Source: DATKMG01 sp035541995
GTDB lineage: Bacteria; Acidobacteriota; Terriglobia; Versatilivoradales; Versatilivoraceae
Assembly (NCBI GenBank): GCA_035541995.1
Contig: DATKMG010000674.1
Span: 1-8,560, forward strand
Direction of reading: 5' to 3'
Length of the DNA stretch: 8,560 nucleotides
A program made the translations under genes and the position numbers. Below the pieces are notes generated by a model that had not been told where the DNA came from, searched no databases, and saw nothing but the letters and a program-made list of their open reading frames with translations. Shown in pieces: positions 1 through 6,914 of this stretch; position 1 is the first letter of the stretch, and each line of letters begins with the position of its first letter.

Positions 1-2
1 CG

Positions 3-1766
3 CAAGGTATCGCTCGACTTTTCTTTTATGCTTTGGCGGGGTGGTGGATCATCGGAATTTCCTGCTCGACTTTGTTCGGTGACGAATATGCGGTCCAAGT
101 CGAGCCAGGCGTGCACGTAAAGCTGAGGGATGGAATTCAGCTTGTTGCAGATATCTATCGGCCTATTGCCGACGGCCGATTCCCCGTACTCCTTGAAAGA
201 ACTCCCTATAACCGGGCAGGTGAGTCTGCCATGGCTCATTCTCTGGCTTCAAATGGCTACGTGGTCGTTATTCAAGACACGCGTGGACGCTTTGATTCGG
301 ATGGGGAATTCTACCCCTTCCGAAACGAAAGCCAGGATGGCTATGACACGGTGGAATGGGCCGCCGAGCTTGATTACTCCAATGGCCGGGTAGGAATGTT
401 CGGCGGCTCTTACGTCGGGGCGACACAAATGCTGGCGGCAATCTCCAAGCCTCCCCATCTGGTCACCATTTTCCCATACGTAACAGCTTCGGAGTATTAC
501 GACGGTTGGACCTACCAGAGTGGCGCGCTCATGCAGTGGTTTGCCAGTTCCTGGTCTTCCGGTTTGTCGGTCGATACACTGCGACGCAAAGCTGCGGCTG
601 GAATTCGGGCCAGGCAAGGGGTGAACCAGCTTCCTGTTGAGAACTATGTCCATCTCAACCTACCCGCGGTGAGCGAATTGGCCTCTTACTTCAAAGATTG
701 GGTTGAGCACGAGACCGATGATGCGTATTGGAAGCCATGGAAGATCTCGGATCATTACAGCGAAATTTCCATTAAAGCTTTACATGCTGGCGGTTGGCAC
801 GACATTTTTGAGAAGGGAACTATTGCCAACTACATCGGGATTCATCGGTCTGCCGCCACGCCGGAAGCTCGTGAGGGCCAGAGGCTCCTTATGGGACCCT
901 GGGCTCATGCCACCACCTCGCCAGAGGGAAAGATCGGAGAGGTTGTCTTTGGCAAAGAGGCAGTCTTAGATATGAGGCAGACGACTCTTCGTTGGTCGGA
1001 CTATGCCCTGAAGAACATCCAAAATGAATTCGCGGCCGGACCACCCGTCCGCATTTTTGTGATGGGGGAAAACGTGTGGCGTGATGAAAGAGAGTTTCCA
1101 CTCGAACGCAGCCGCATGACAGCATACTACCTGCATGCCAGTCAGGGAGCAAATGGTGCATCAGGAGACGGCAGGTTGTCGACTGACGCCCCAGGTGCCG
1201 AAAAACCGGACCAGTTCAAGTATGACCCGGCAAATCCAGTTCCTACCATTGGAGGTCGACTTTGCTGCGGCAATGAACTTTCTCCAGGGCCGGCAGACCA
1301 ACGGCCCAATGAGGCCAGGCCTGATGTTCTTGTTTTCTCCACGGCTCCTTTGAGCCAAGACGTGGAGGTGACCGGATTTATCACCCTGGATCTCTATGCT
1401 GGCAGTACGGCCAAGGATACGGATTTTACAGCTATGCTGGTCGACGTGGATCCGGGAGGCTATGCTCGTTATTTGACAGATGGAATCGCAAGGGGGCGAT
1501 ATCGGGTCTCAACATCTCAAGCGGAATTACTTGTTCCTGGAGAGATTTACCATTACACAATTGATCTGTGGGCAACTAGCAACGTTTTCAAAAAGGGTCA
1601 CCGGGTTCGCCTATACGTTTCAAGTAGTAACTTTCCTCGCTTCAATCGCAATCTGAACACTGGCGAAAAGATTGAAGGAGGTACGCGCCTGATCACAGCG
1701 ACTCAGAGGATTTTCCACGATTCGGCTCATGCCTCGGTTCTCAATTTGCCGGTAGTCCCGAGATGA
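3..1766 (+). CDS. CocE/NonD family hydrolase (X-Pro dipeptidyl-peptidase S15-like), exported, 5'-partial
   Basis: A serine hydrolase of the CocE/NonD group, which cleaves esters or amides (relatives include cocaine esterase and glutaryl-7-ACA acylase); the substrate cannot be read from sequence. Counting from the TTG at 33, the nucleophile motif GGSYVG gives Ser126, GGWHDIF gives Asp257 and GPWAHA gives His292, a complete triad in family order. Earlier conserved blocks RTPYNR and QDTRGRFDSDGEF are present. The C-terminal part (about 330-577) matches the jelly-roll X-Pro dipeptidyl-peptidase C-terminal domain, ending in the typical FHDSAHASVLNLPVVP. The frame stays open to the window edge with no stop, the TTG at 33 has no nearby Shine-Dalgarno, and codons 3-32 encode an Arg followed by hydrophobic residues running into WWIIGISCS. 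The real start is therefore probably upstream, and this stretch is a signal peptide, possibly a lipoprotein one with the Cys of GISC. It converges with adk. Family assignment is firm; localisation is inferred. Confidence 0.93.
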   Translation, partial: QGIARLFFYALAGWWIIGISCSTLFGDEYAVQVEPGVHVKLRDGIQLVADIYRPIADGRFPVLLERTPYNRAGESAMAHSLASNGYVVVIQDTRGRFDSDGEFYPFRNESQDGYDTVEWAAELDYSNGRVGMFGGSYVGATQMLAAISKPPHLVTIFPYVTASEYYDGWTYQSGALMQWFASSWSSGLSVDTLRRKAAAGIRARQGVNQLPVENYVHLNLPAVSELASYFKDWVEHETDDAYWKPWKISDHYSEISIKALHAGGWHDIFEKGTIANYIGIHRSAATPEAREGQRLLMGPWAHATTSPEGKIGEVVFGKEAVLDMRQTTLRWSDYALKNIQNEFAAGPPVRIFVMGENVWRDEREFPLERSRMTAYYLHASQGANGASGDGRLSTDAPGAEKPDQFKYDPANPVPTIGGRLCCGNELSPGPADQRPNEARPDVLVFSTAPLSQDVEVTGFITLDLYAGSTAKDTDFTAMLVDVDPGGYARYLTDGIARGRYRVSTSQAELLVPGEIYHYTIDLWATSNVFKKGHRVRLYVSSSNFPRFNRNLNTGEKIEGGTRLITATQRIFHDSAHASVLNLPVVPR

Positions 1767-1776
1767 ATAGATCTGC

Positions 1777-1808
1777 AAAAAAAAAACCCGCATGAGGTCG
1801 GCGGGCTT
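1777..1808 (-). terminator. Intrinsic terminator downstream of adk
   Basis: Read on the minus strand, a CCCGC/GCGGG stem (1805-1801 with 1791-1787) closes a 9-base loop and is followed at once by ten T residues (1786-1777). A bulged extension of two A-T pairs is possible. It lies about 30 bases after the adk stop, where a terminator is expected. On the plus strand the bases after the stem (cttgct) are a poor U-tract, so it probably serves adk rather than the converging hydrolase gene. Confidence 0.8.
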
Positions 1809-1839
1809 GCTATAGTCGAGAAAACTCAGATACAGTGGA

Positions 1840-2478
1840 TTAAGTTGAGGAACCGGTGACAGCCTTGTAATCAAACGCTACCAGCTTGTCCAGTAGTTGG
1901 TCAAGCACCGCGCCAATGCTACCCGTGGCGTCCACGCTGATCAGGATCCCTCGCTCCCGGTAGCGGTCTGTAATGGGGTAGATGTCCCTTAAATATTCCC
2001 GAAAACGCTTTCGAACGATTTCAGGCTGGTCGTCGGGTCTCCTCTTATAGTAGACCCCTGGCGGTGGAGGATTCTTGGTAAGATGGTAGGAACGTCCCTG
2101 TTCGTCTATGACGCGACCTGCGACTCTATCCAGAATCTCCTCTTCCGAGACTTCGAAATTTATGACGGCTGTCAAATCAATGATTCGATCCAAGGCAATA
2201 GCCTGCTCTAGTGTTCTTGGGTAACCGTCAAATACGAATCCGCTCTTCGATGGGTTAGAAGCCACAAATGACTCAAATATCTCGATGACCAATACGTCAG
2301 GAACTAGGACTCCCCCCTTTACATATGCCAATGTCCTTTGTCCTAGGGGGGTTCCTTTATCGATTTCCATGCGAAGCGTTTCCCCGAGAGATAAATGCTG
2401 CAAGCCAAAGTGTGCTGCCAGCAACTTAGCTTGCGTGCCTTTTCCGCACCCCGGTGGACCAAGAACTGAAATGTCCAT
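1840..2478 (-). CDS. adk: Adenylate kinase
   Basis: Cytoplasmic nucleoside monophosphate kinase, ATP + AMP to 2 ADP. The 212-residue product has the P-loop GPPGCGKGTQ at 7-16 (Lys13), the NMP-binding region with GETLR (Arg36), the FDGYPRT block at 83-89 (Arg88), the LID start DRVAGR (Arg118, Arg122), and RRPDDQPEIVRKR near 146-158, supplying the Asp pair and Arg residues of the usual DDxxETVRKR motif. The LID (about 122-150) is somewhat shorter than in E. coli and has no zinc-binding cysteines. The usual STGDMLR segment of the AMP site reads SLGETLR here (Thr to Leu31, Asp to Glu33), so a diverged paralogue or altered NMP preference is possible. The ATG at 2478 is fixed by the P-loop starting at residue 7. 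It is not in a ribosomal-protein operon as adk often is; it stands alone between a 402-base gap and its own terminator. Confidence 0.94.
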   Translation of the reverse strand: MDISVLGPPGCGKGTQAKLLAAHFGLQHLSLGETLRMEIDKGTPLGQRTLAYVKGGVLVPDVLVIEIFESFVASNPSKSGFVFDGYPRTLEQAIALDRIIDLTAVINFEVSEEEILDRVAGRVIDEQGRSYHLTKNPPPPGVYYKRRPDDQPEIVRKRFREYLRDIYPITDRYRERGILISVDATGSIGAVLDQLLDKLVAFDYKAVTGSST

Positions 2479-2493
2479 GTTTAATGCCCCTTG

Positions 2494-2500
2494 CCTCCTT
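2494..2500 (-). promoter_or_regulatory. Shine-Dalgarno of adk, unusually distant
   Basis: AAGGAGG on the minus strand is a near-perfect anti-16S match but sits 15 bases from the adk ATG, longer than the usual 5-9. No alternative in-frame ATG, GTG or TTG start lies closer. A weaker GGGG run at 2490-2487 is better placed and could be the working site. Confidence 0.5.
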
Positions 2501-2613
2501 GTATGAATGGAACCTGTGCCGCTAGAGAGTGGGATGGCCTACCGCCCTCTGAGTTGGGTGAAATGACCTATGCCGCGGGCCACAACCCTTTTCCTTCCTT
2601 ATGACTGAGTGAA

Positions 2614-2643
2614 AAGTTACTGCAAACTCAATCCTTGTGTCAA
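2614..2643 (-). promoter_or_regulatory. Candidate sigma70-like promoter for adk
   Basis: On the minus strand, a perfect -35 hexamer TTGACA (2643-2638) is followed by an 18-base spacer and TAACTT (2619-2614), which matches TATAAT at its first, second and last positions. The predicted start near 2607 would give a leader of about 130 bases. The -10 region shares the ten bases AGTAACTTTT with the candidate promoter of the radical SAM gene. Confidence 0.4.
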
Positions 2644-2832
2644 ACGCCATTAGCCCGGTATTTGCTCAACACGTAATGGGCCAGAATTCAGATTGTTTCC
2701 ACTTTCTCCCGGGCACTGGACCTGGAAATTTATGATATTCTTCCCACTCAACATAGAATTTGCTATAAAGCCGACAATCACTATACGTGGGAACGCAGAC
2801 TCTCTCGTTTTGATTCAGGCATGGTTAGGATC

Positions 2833-2862
2833 CCAGGACAAACCTAGAGCGGTTTGTCGTGG
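2833..2862 (-). terminator. Strong hairpin after the SpeE-like gene (possible terminator or 3' stabiliser)
   Basis: The arms GACAAACC and GGTTTGTC (2837-2844 and 2851-2858) form eight perfect pairs around a six-base loop. Beyond a C/C mismatch, three further pairs (CCA/TGG) extend the stem. It starts 18 bases past the stop codon of the gene ending at 2881. Neither side has a T-run, so it is not a classical intrinsic terminator. An end-of-transcript or mRNA-protecting role is inferred from position only. Confidence 0.45.
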
Positions 2863-2880
2863 CTACCATTACTGACACTC

Positions 2881-5076
2881 TTATAAAAGTACAAGGGCTG
2901 AAAACAGGAGGGGTGCCATCAAACTGGCTGTTTCGGCTAGTCCTGCAAAAGGAACTAGTAGCAAACTGCTCAGCAGAGATCCAAGACTCCCGCCCGCCAG
3001 ATCTGCCGCATAAAGGGGTCCGATGAGCCGCCCGGTCGCCAGTGATCCATCAGATGGACTTTGAAAACTGGCGACCGAAAATATGCCCGAAACAAGGAAT
3101 CCGGTCAGGAATAACATGGCAGCCGAACCGAATAAACCGCCAGTTTCCGCGGGGCTCTCCTTCCCAAGCCAGAGGCTCTGAAGGATAAAGGCCCCGATGA
3201 CGATTGCCCCAGCTAATCGCTTGAACCGGACCGAATCGAGATGTGACCTGGAAAGTCGGCTCATGATAGCTGCCCCGGCAGCGAGACCTGCCATGAATGC
3301 GGTGAGCAAGAAGCCAAGATCTTCAAATAAGGCGCCATTCCGGGCCTGAAAGCGCAGGAGTAACACCGTCTCCAAGACCATTCCAACAAAACCGGCAACT
3401 CCTGTCAGGAGGGACGAACGGCAAAGGGCCCACCGACGGACAATCCAGAAGAGCAGGGGAACCGCCAGCCAAGCCGGATGCCAGAGGGCCTTTCCGGTTT
3501 CGAAGAGTGCTGCAAACGAGGAGACATCCAAGACCGCCAGGTGAGGGAAGAATTTCGACAACCAGATCAACAAAGTATATTGATAGCAGATTGGGTGCGA
3601 ATCCGTATTGGTAGGGACAACTGTTGAAGCCAGAGTGCGTTGAATCTCGGTGAATCGATCGTTTGTATAAAGATATCGAATATATGCAGGCGAAACCAGG
3701 TCAGCCGTGAGGTTCCTGCTGACGAAGCGGCGACCCAATTCGGCAGGATCGCTGGGCAATTCGGTATCACTGCCTGCCAAAGTATTGATCGTTCCAGGCA
3801 GAACAATAATACTTCGAAATACCCCTTTCAACGCGAGATAGATGCTGGCAATACGGAGCCGGACAGGCGGTGTCCAGAAATTTTCGGAGGTCCTCAGCCG
3901 GAAGGCCAGCAGTCCGCCAGGCTTCAGTCTGCCCGCGCACTGTTGGAAGAATTCACGGGTATAAAACCGATTGGTTTGGCCCGACATCGGCTCGGGCATC
4001 CCTACGAGAATCAAATCGTAGGCTTGACTACCCTGAAGGTAGGTTCGTGGGTCAGCAATAGTCACTGTCACCCTTGGGTCCTGGAAATCCTCTTTCAAAG
4101 CAGAGGGGAGGAGAGGCAGAATGAAATTGGGGATGATTGGATTGAGTTCAACATAATCCACTCGATGCGGGGCTTGTTGAAGGACCTTCCTGACCAATCC
4201 TTCAATGCCACCTCCGAGGATCAACACTTCCCGGGGAGCTGGATGCTGAAGTGCCCCCAGGTACACGAATTCCTCGGCCTGTGTACTCTCGGTTTCAAAG
4301 GCGAGAGCGTCATTCTCGAACATGGAAATTTGTCCGGCCAGTCGAGACAGGGTTACTCGGCCGTATGGAGAGTCCCGAGTGACGAGCAGGCTCGGATGGT
4401 TCCATGAGGTCATGAACCGGTCCAGTTGGGGTGCCACCCCTAAGGCGGCCAGAAGAACTGCGGCCGCGAGGGGCATCCCCAGCCTAATCCGGCGATTTCC
4501 GCTCTTCCGGGTCAAAACACATAGAGCAATCAAAGACAGTAACGAACAGAACAGACCGATGGTGAGATTCTGAATTCCTGCCCTCAAGCATAAAGTCGAG
4601 AGCATCCCTCCAGCCATTCCCCCCGCACTCTCGATAGCATAAGCGGAAGCCAGGGTACCGCAACTGGCCAGGTAACCTCGTGCACACCACTGAAAAAGCA
4701 ATCCGAGCAAGAGACCGACGGGAAACAACGACAGGAATATCGCCAGCAGCTGCGCTGTAAAGGGAAGGTAAGCGCCGGGCGCGGCTGCCAGCCACAAGCG
4801 GAGAGAACGAATGAATGCAATGGTGACAGGCAGCAAGACAGCAAATATAAGAAAGAATCTACCAGTCTGAATGAGAGAAGGATCGCTTCGGCCTCGCAAG
4901 AGTGCACCTGAACCAGTCCAGAGAAGCCAGACACCCATGGCCAACAGATAAATCAGCTCCACTCCATAGAAGGCAACAGCGAGTTCACGTAAAAGAGTCA
5001 CTTGGCCGAGGATGGAAATCAATCCCAACGTAAAAAGTGCGAGTTGAAGATGGATTCGTTGGGCAGAGGAGGTCAT
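2881..5076 (-). CDS. Membrane protein with embedded spermidine synthase-like domain (fused MFS/spermidine synthase type)
   Basis: A 731-residue inner-membrane protein in three parts. Residues about 10-215 contain six or seven hydrophobic helices beginning with LALFTLGLISILGQ. Residues about 230-480 resemble a Rossmann aminopropyltransferase: VLILGGGIEG (284-293, usual GGGDG), YVELNP (Glu310), and FYTREFF (371-377). Residues about 535-731 are again hydrophobic helices. The canonical active-site block YDVIIVDSSDP reads YDLILVGMPEP (353-363), so the two Asp positions are Gly359 and Glu362. It can probably bind an S-adenosyl nucleotide but is unlikely to be a normal spermidine synthase. The longest frame opens at a GTG (5097). 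I chose the ATG at 5076 because AGGAG lies four bases upstream and the best promoter candidate would start transcripts near 5105, leaving almost no leader for the GTG. The fusion type is widespread and uncharacterised. It follows the Memo-AMMECR1 gene by 125 bases; whether the two act together is unknown. Confidence 0.85.
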   Translation of the reverse strand: MTSSAQRIHLQLALFTLGLISILGQVTLLRELAVAFYGVELIYLLAMGVWLLWTGSGALLRGRSDPSLIQTGRFFLIFAVLLPVTIAFIRSLRLWLAAAPGAYLPFTAQLLAIFLSLFPVGLLLGLLFQWCARGYLASCGTLASAYAIESAGGMAGGMLSTLCLRAGIQNLTIGLFCSLLSLIALCVLTRKSGNRRIRLGMPLAAAVLLAALGVAPQLDRFMTSWNHPSLLVTRDSPYGRVTLSRLAGQISMFENDALAFETESTQAEEFVYLGALQHPAPREVLILGGGIEGLVRKVLQQAPHRVDYVELNPIIPNFILPLLPSALKEDFQDPRVTVTIADPRTYLQGSQAYDLILVGMPEPMSGQTNRFYTREFFQQCAGRLKPGGLLAFRLRTSENFWTPPVRLRIASIYLALKGVFRSIIVLPGTINTLAGSDTELPSDPAELGRRFVSRNLTADLVSPAYIRYLYTNDRFTEIQRTLASTVVPTNTDSHPICYQYTLLIWLSKFFPHLAVLDVSSFAALFETGKALWHPAWLAVPLLFWIVRRWALCRSSLLTGVAGFVGMVLETVLLLRFQARNGALFEDLGFLLTAFMAGLAAGAAIMSRLSRSHLDSVRFKRLAGAIVIGAFILQSLWLGKESPAETGGLFGSAAMLFLTGFLVSGIFSVASFQSPSDGSLATGRLIGPLYAADLAGGSLGSLLSSLLLVPFAGLAETASLMAPLLFSALVLL

Positions 5077-5080
5077 GAGA

Positions 5081-5085
5081 CTCCT
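5081..5085 (-). promoter_or_regulatory. Shine-Dalgarno choosing the ATG at 5076
   Basis: AGGAG on the minus strand with a short four-base spacer (tctc) to the ATG at 5076. The competing GTG at 5097 has only AAAGG six bases upstream. The short spacer leaves some doubt. Confidence 0.5.
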
Positions 5086-5111
5086 GTGGACGGTCACGTT
5101 GGGCCTTTCTA

Positions 5112-5141
5112 AATTTAGTAGGTTCTAGAGAGCGTCGTCAA
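5112..5141 (-). promoter_or_regulatory. Candidate sigma70-like promoter for the SpeE-like membrane protein gene
   Basis: Minus strand TTGACG (5141-5136, five of six), an 18-base spacer, then TAAATT (5117-5112, four of six). The predicted start near 5105 gives a leader of about 29 bases to the ATG at 5076. It lies in the 125-base gap after the Memo-AMMECR1 gene, so this gene may be transcribed independently. Confidence 0.4.
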
Positions 5142-5201
5142 CCTTCGCTTACGCACGGTTGAATATTGCGCAGTAAAACCAAGGCGGGAGTATGAAGGAA
5201 C

Positions 5202-6740
5202 TCATTTGAATTCCGATTCTTTGAAAACTTCAGCCTGAAAGGCAAAGAGCTTAGCGTCTTTCTTCCAACTTCCTGTAGGGAGACCTGCTTTCACACAGAG
5301 ATTATCCAGGAGTTCGTTGCGATTCCAACCCTGTTCGGTTGCTACTTGTGGAAGGAAGACACCGGATTTTCCGCTTTTTTGGATCACTACTCCGTCTTTG
5401 CCCACTACGATATCGTTCGGGCTCGGAACAGGCTTCAGCGGGGTCAGAACGGAAATTTCTATTTCAACATCCTTCATTTCAGTAGCCGCAAGGGGATTAA
5501 AACGAGAATCACTGAAGGCAGCATGCATGGCCATGGATCCCACAGTTTGCCCCAGGGGGGCCATCGCCGCCATATTACCGATGCAACCTCGCAGTTCCCC
5601 GTGCTTCTTGAGGGTCACAAAAGCTCCTTGAGGTACTTGGAGACGCGGGGACATATTTCGAGCCATTGGAACGGTTTCTGTTAGAAAATAGCGGTTAAGG
5701 GTTTCTCGCGCAAAGACCAGAAGAGTTTTCTTATCGGCAGGCAAGAGTGGTTGTTCTGCGGAGGTGGGCTTGGGCCGGTCCAGTCCCTTCAGGTCCGCGG
5801 GTTTATCACCGCTCGTAAATAAAACAGAACCATAACCGACGACACGCGATTGATCGCCTACTGCCACGTCTCCGGAATTGGCATAGCTGACGACGACCCC
5901 TCGGGTTGCTCCCATGGCCCTGACAGCAGCCATGGCTACCATCACCGGAGCTTCACCGCAGGCACAGGTCGCGAGATTTCGGTATTTCCCGCGCATGCTG
6001 GTTTCGATTTGAAGACTTAACTCTTTGAGGTCCAGCCGGGCAATGGCTCCCAGCGTCAGACGGTCCACCGTCACAGCATCCTCGTAAGGCGGGTAATGTG
6101 AAAGGTCGGAACTAGCGACAATCAGGGCATTCCGCCCTTTTAAGGTGTTTGCCAGAACCTGACCAAAGCGGCCACACATGGAAACGTCCGGCTCGCCGAC
6201 GACCACTGGGACAATCAGGGCGGAAGGAAACAGCACTTGAACAAAGGGAAGTTGAACCTCGACAGAATGCTCCTTGGCATGTACTTCCTGGTTGGGCACG
6301 CAATCCTTGTCTGCCTGCAGCAGACTCTTGGCGATGGTTTCGTCTACCCGAGTCGTCGCTAAAGGGGTCTGGAACGCGCCACCTGGATAAACCGAGATTC
6401 GATCAAATCCCGCTGTTGTGTGGTTCGTTCCCAGAATCACAACCAAATCCGGGTGCTGATCGGCAACCTGTCGGAAAGCGTCGGCACAAATTTGTCCGGA
6501 GTATATATAGCCGGCATGGGGAACGACGATTGCCAGGGGATGCTCCCCTTTGGACGGGACAGCATCCTCCAGGTACTTTTGGATGGCCAGCTTCAATCGG
6601 ACTGGGTTATCCGGGTAAAACTGACCCGCAACGGCTGGAGGCCGTACTCCAACTTCGGTTTTCCCGTCAGAATGCGATGGAATATTGCAGGCCAGCGAGA
6701 GAATGATTACTAAGACCCAACAGAATGACGTCTTGCTCAT
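5202..6740 (-). CDS. AmmeMemoRadiSam system Memo-AMMECR1 fusion protein, exported
   Basis: A 512-residue fusion of system proteins B (Memo) and A (AMMECR1); the reaction of this system is unknown. Residues 1-18 form a signal peptide (MSKTS, then hydrophobic to ILSLAC), with Cys18 a possible lipobox cysteine. The Memo domain spans about 30-310 and keeps the family's metal-site residues: His75 in VPHAGYIYSG, His107 in LGTNHT, Asp212 and His215 in SSDLSHYPP, and Cys261 in TCACGEAP, the likely counterpart of human MEMO1 Cys244. A Pro/Lys-rich linker (about 311-335) leads to the AMMECR1 domain, about 336-507, with its signature LRGCIG at 383-388 and the conserved AFSDSRFNPL. The longest frame begins at a TTG (6878), but the ATG at 6740 has GAGGA seven bases upstream and places the signal peptide at the N-terminus, so I use it. 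The radical SAM partner gene ends 174 bases upstream. Domain calls are firm; export is well supported; lipidation is inference. Confidence 0.94.
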   Translation of the reverse strand: MSKTSFCWVLVIILSLACNIPSHSDGKTEVGVRPPAVAGQFYPDNPVRLKLAIQKYLEDAVPSKGEHPLAIVVPHAGYIYSGQICADAFRQVADQHPDLVVILGTNHTTAGFDRISVYPGGAFQTPLATTRVDETIAKSLLQADKDCVPNQEVHAKEHSVEVQLPFVQVLFPSALIVPVVVGEPDVSMCGRFGQVLANTLKGRNALIVASSDLSHYPPYEDAVTVDRLTLGAIARLDLKELSLQIETSMRGKYRNLATCACGEAPVMVAMAAVRAMGATRGVVVSYANSGDVAVGDQSRVVGYGSVLFTSGDKPADLKGLDRPKPTSAEQPLLPADKKTLLVFARETLNRYFLTETVPMARNMSPRLQVPQGAFVTLKKHGELRGCIGNMAAMAPLGQTVGSMAMHAAFSDSRFNPLAATEMKDVEIEISVLTPLKPVPSPNDIVVGKDGVVIQKSGKSGVFLPQVATEQGWNRNELLDNLCVKAGLPTGSWKKDAKLFAFQAEVFKESEFK

Positions 6741-6747
6741 GGGAATG

Positions 6748-6752
6748 TCCTC
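6748..6752 (-). promoter_or_regulatory. Shine-Dalgarno fixing the Memo-AMMECR1 start
   Basis: GAGGA on the minus strand with a seven-base spacer to the ATG at 6740, an ideal arrangement. It rejects the 46-residue N-terminal extension in the longest frame, which has no signal-peptide character of its own. Confidence 0.75.
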
Positions 6753-6796
6753 GGAGAATTGCTTTGGGAATCCTGCCCTGATGATCCACTGACTGG

Positions 6797-6825
6797 AGTA
6801 TGAAAAGGCCGAACTTACCTGGCAA
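6797..6825 (-). promoter_or_regulatory. Candidate sigma70-like promoter for the Memo-AMMECR1 gene
   Basis: Minus strand TTGCCA (6825-6820, five of six), a 17-base spacer, and CATACT (6802-6797, four of six). The predicted start near 6790 gives a leader of about 50 bases. A second, weaker pair, TTGACG (6842-6837) with GGTAAG (6819-6814), overlaps it. It lies within the gap between the two AmmeMemoRadiSam genes. Confidence 0.4.
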
Positions 6826-6850
6826 CTTGGATGCCACGTCAAGCTAGCAT

Positions 6851-6878
6851 TTGCAGGTGGGCATGCGTCGACCTGCAA
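6851..6878. repeat. Perfect 8-bp inverted repeat between the radical SAM and Memo-AMMECR1 genes
   Basis: TTGCAGGT (6851-6858) and ACCTGCAA (6871-6878) are exact inverted arms separated by 12 bases that contain the palindrome GCATGC. The arm starts are 20 bp apart, about two helical turns. It begins 36 bases past the radical SAM stop and just upstream of the candidate Memo-AMMECR1 promoter. With no T-run on either side it is not a typical intrinsic terminator; an operator or a processing hairpin is equally possible. Confidence 0.5.
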
Positions 6879-6914
6879 TTCCCAACACTTAGAGCCTCCG
6901 TTCCTGCGTTTTCC

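Larger units (their letters stand above)
2479..2880. other. Non-coding gap between the SpeE-like membrane protein gene and adk
   Basis: I find no convincing gene in these 402 bases. A 60-codon plus-strand frame opening on TTG has no ribosome binding site and no recognisable motif, and it runs through the hairpin at 2833-2862. The gap holds that hairpin just after the upstream gene, a promoter candidate at 2643-2614, and an inferred adk leader of about 130 bases. Confidence 0.6.

Noticed and set aside
2693..2875. 60-codon plus-strand frame in the gap before adk
   Set aside because: TTG start, no ribosome binding site, no motif, and it runs through a strong hairpin.
3640..4407. 255-codon plus-strand frame opposite the SpeE-like gene
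   Set aside because: Lies entirely inside a well-supported gene on the other strand; its translation has no recognisable domain.
6149..6706. 185-codon plus-strand frame opposite the Memo domain
   Set aside because: Antisense shadow of a conserved domain; Arg, Pro and Gln rich with no motif.
6741..6878. 46-residue N-terminal extension of the Memo-AMMECR1 protein from a TTG at 6878
   Set aside because: It would bury the signal peptide internally, has no ribosome binding site, and contains the promoter candidate and one arm of the dyad.
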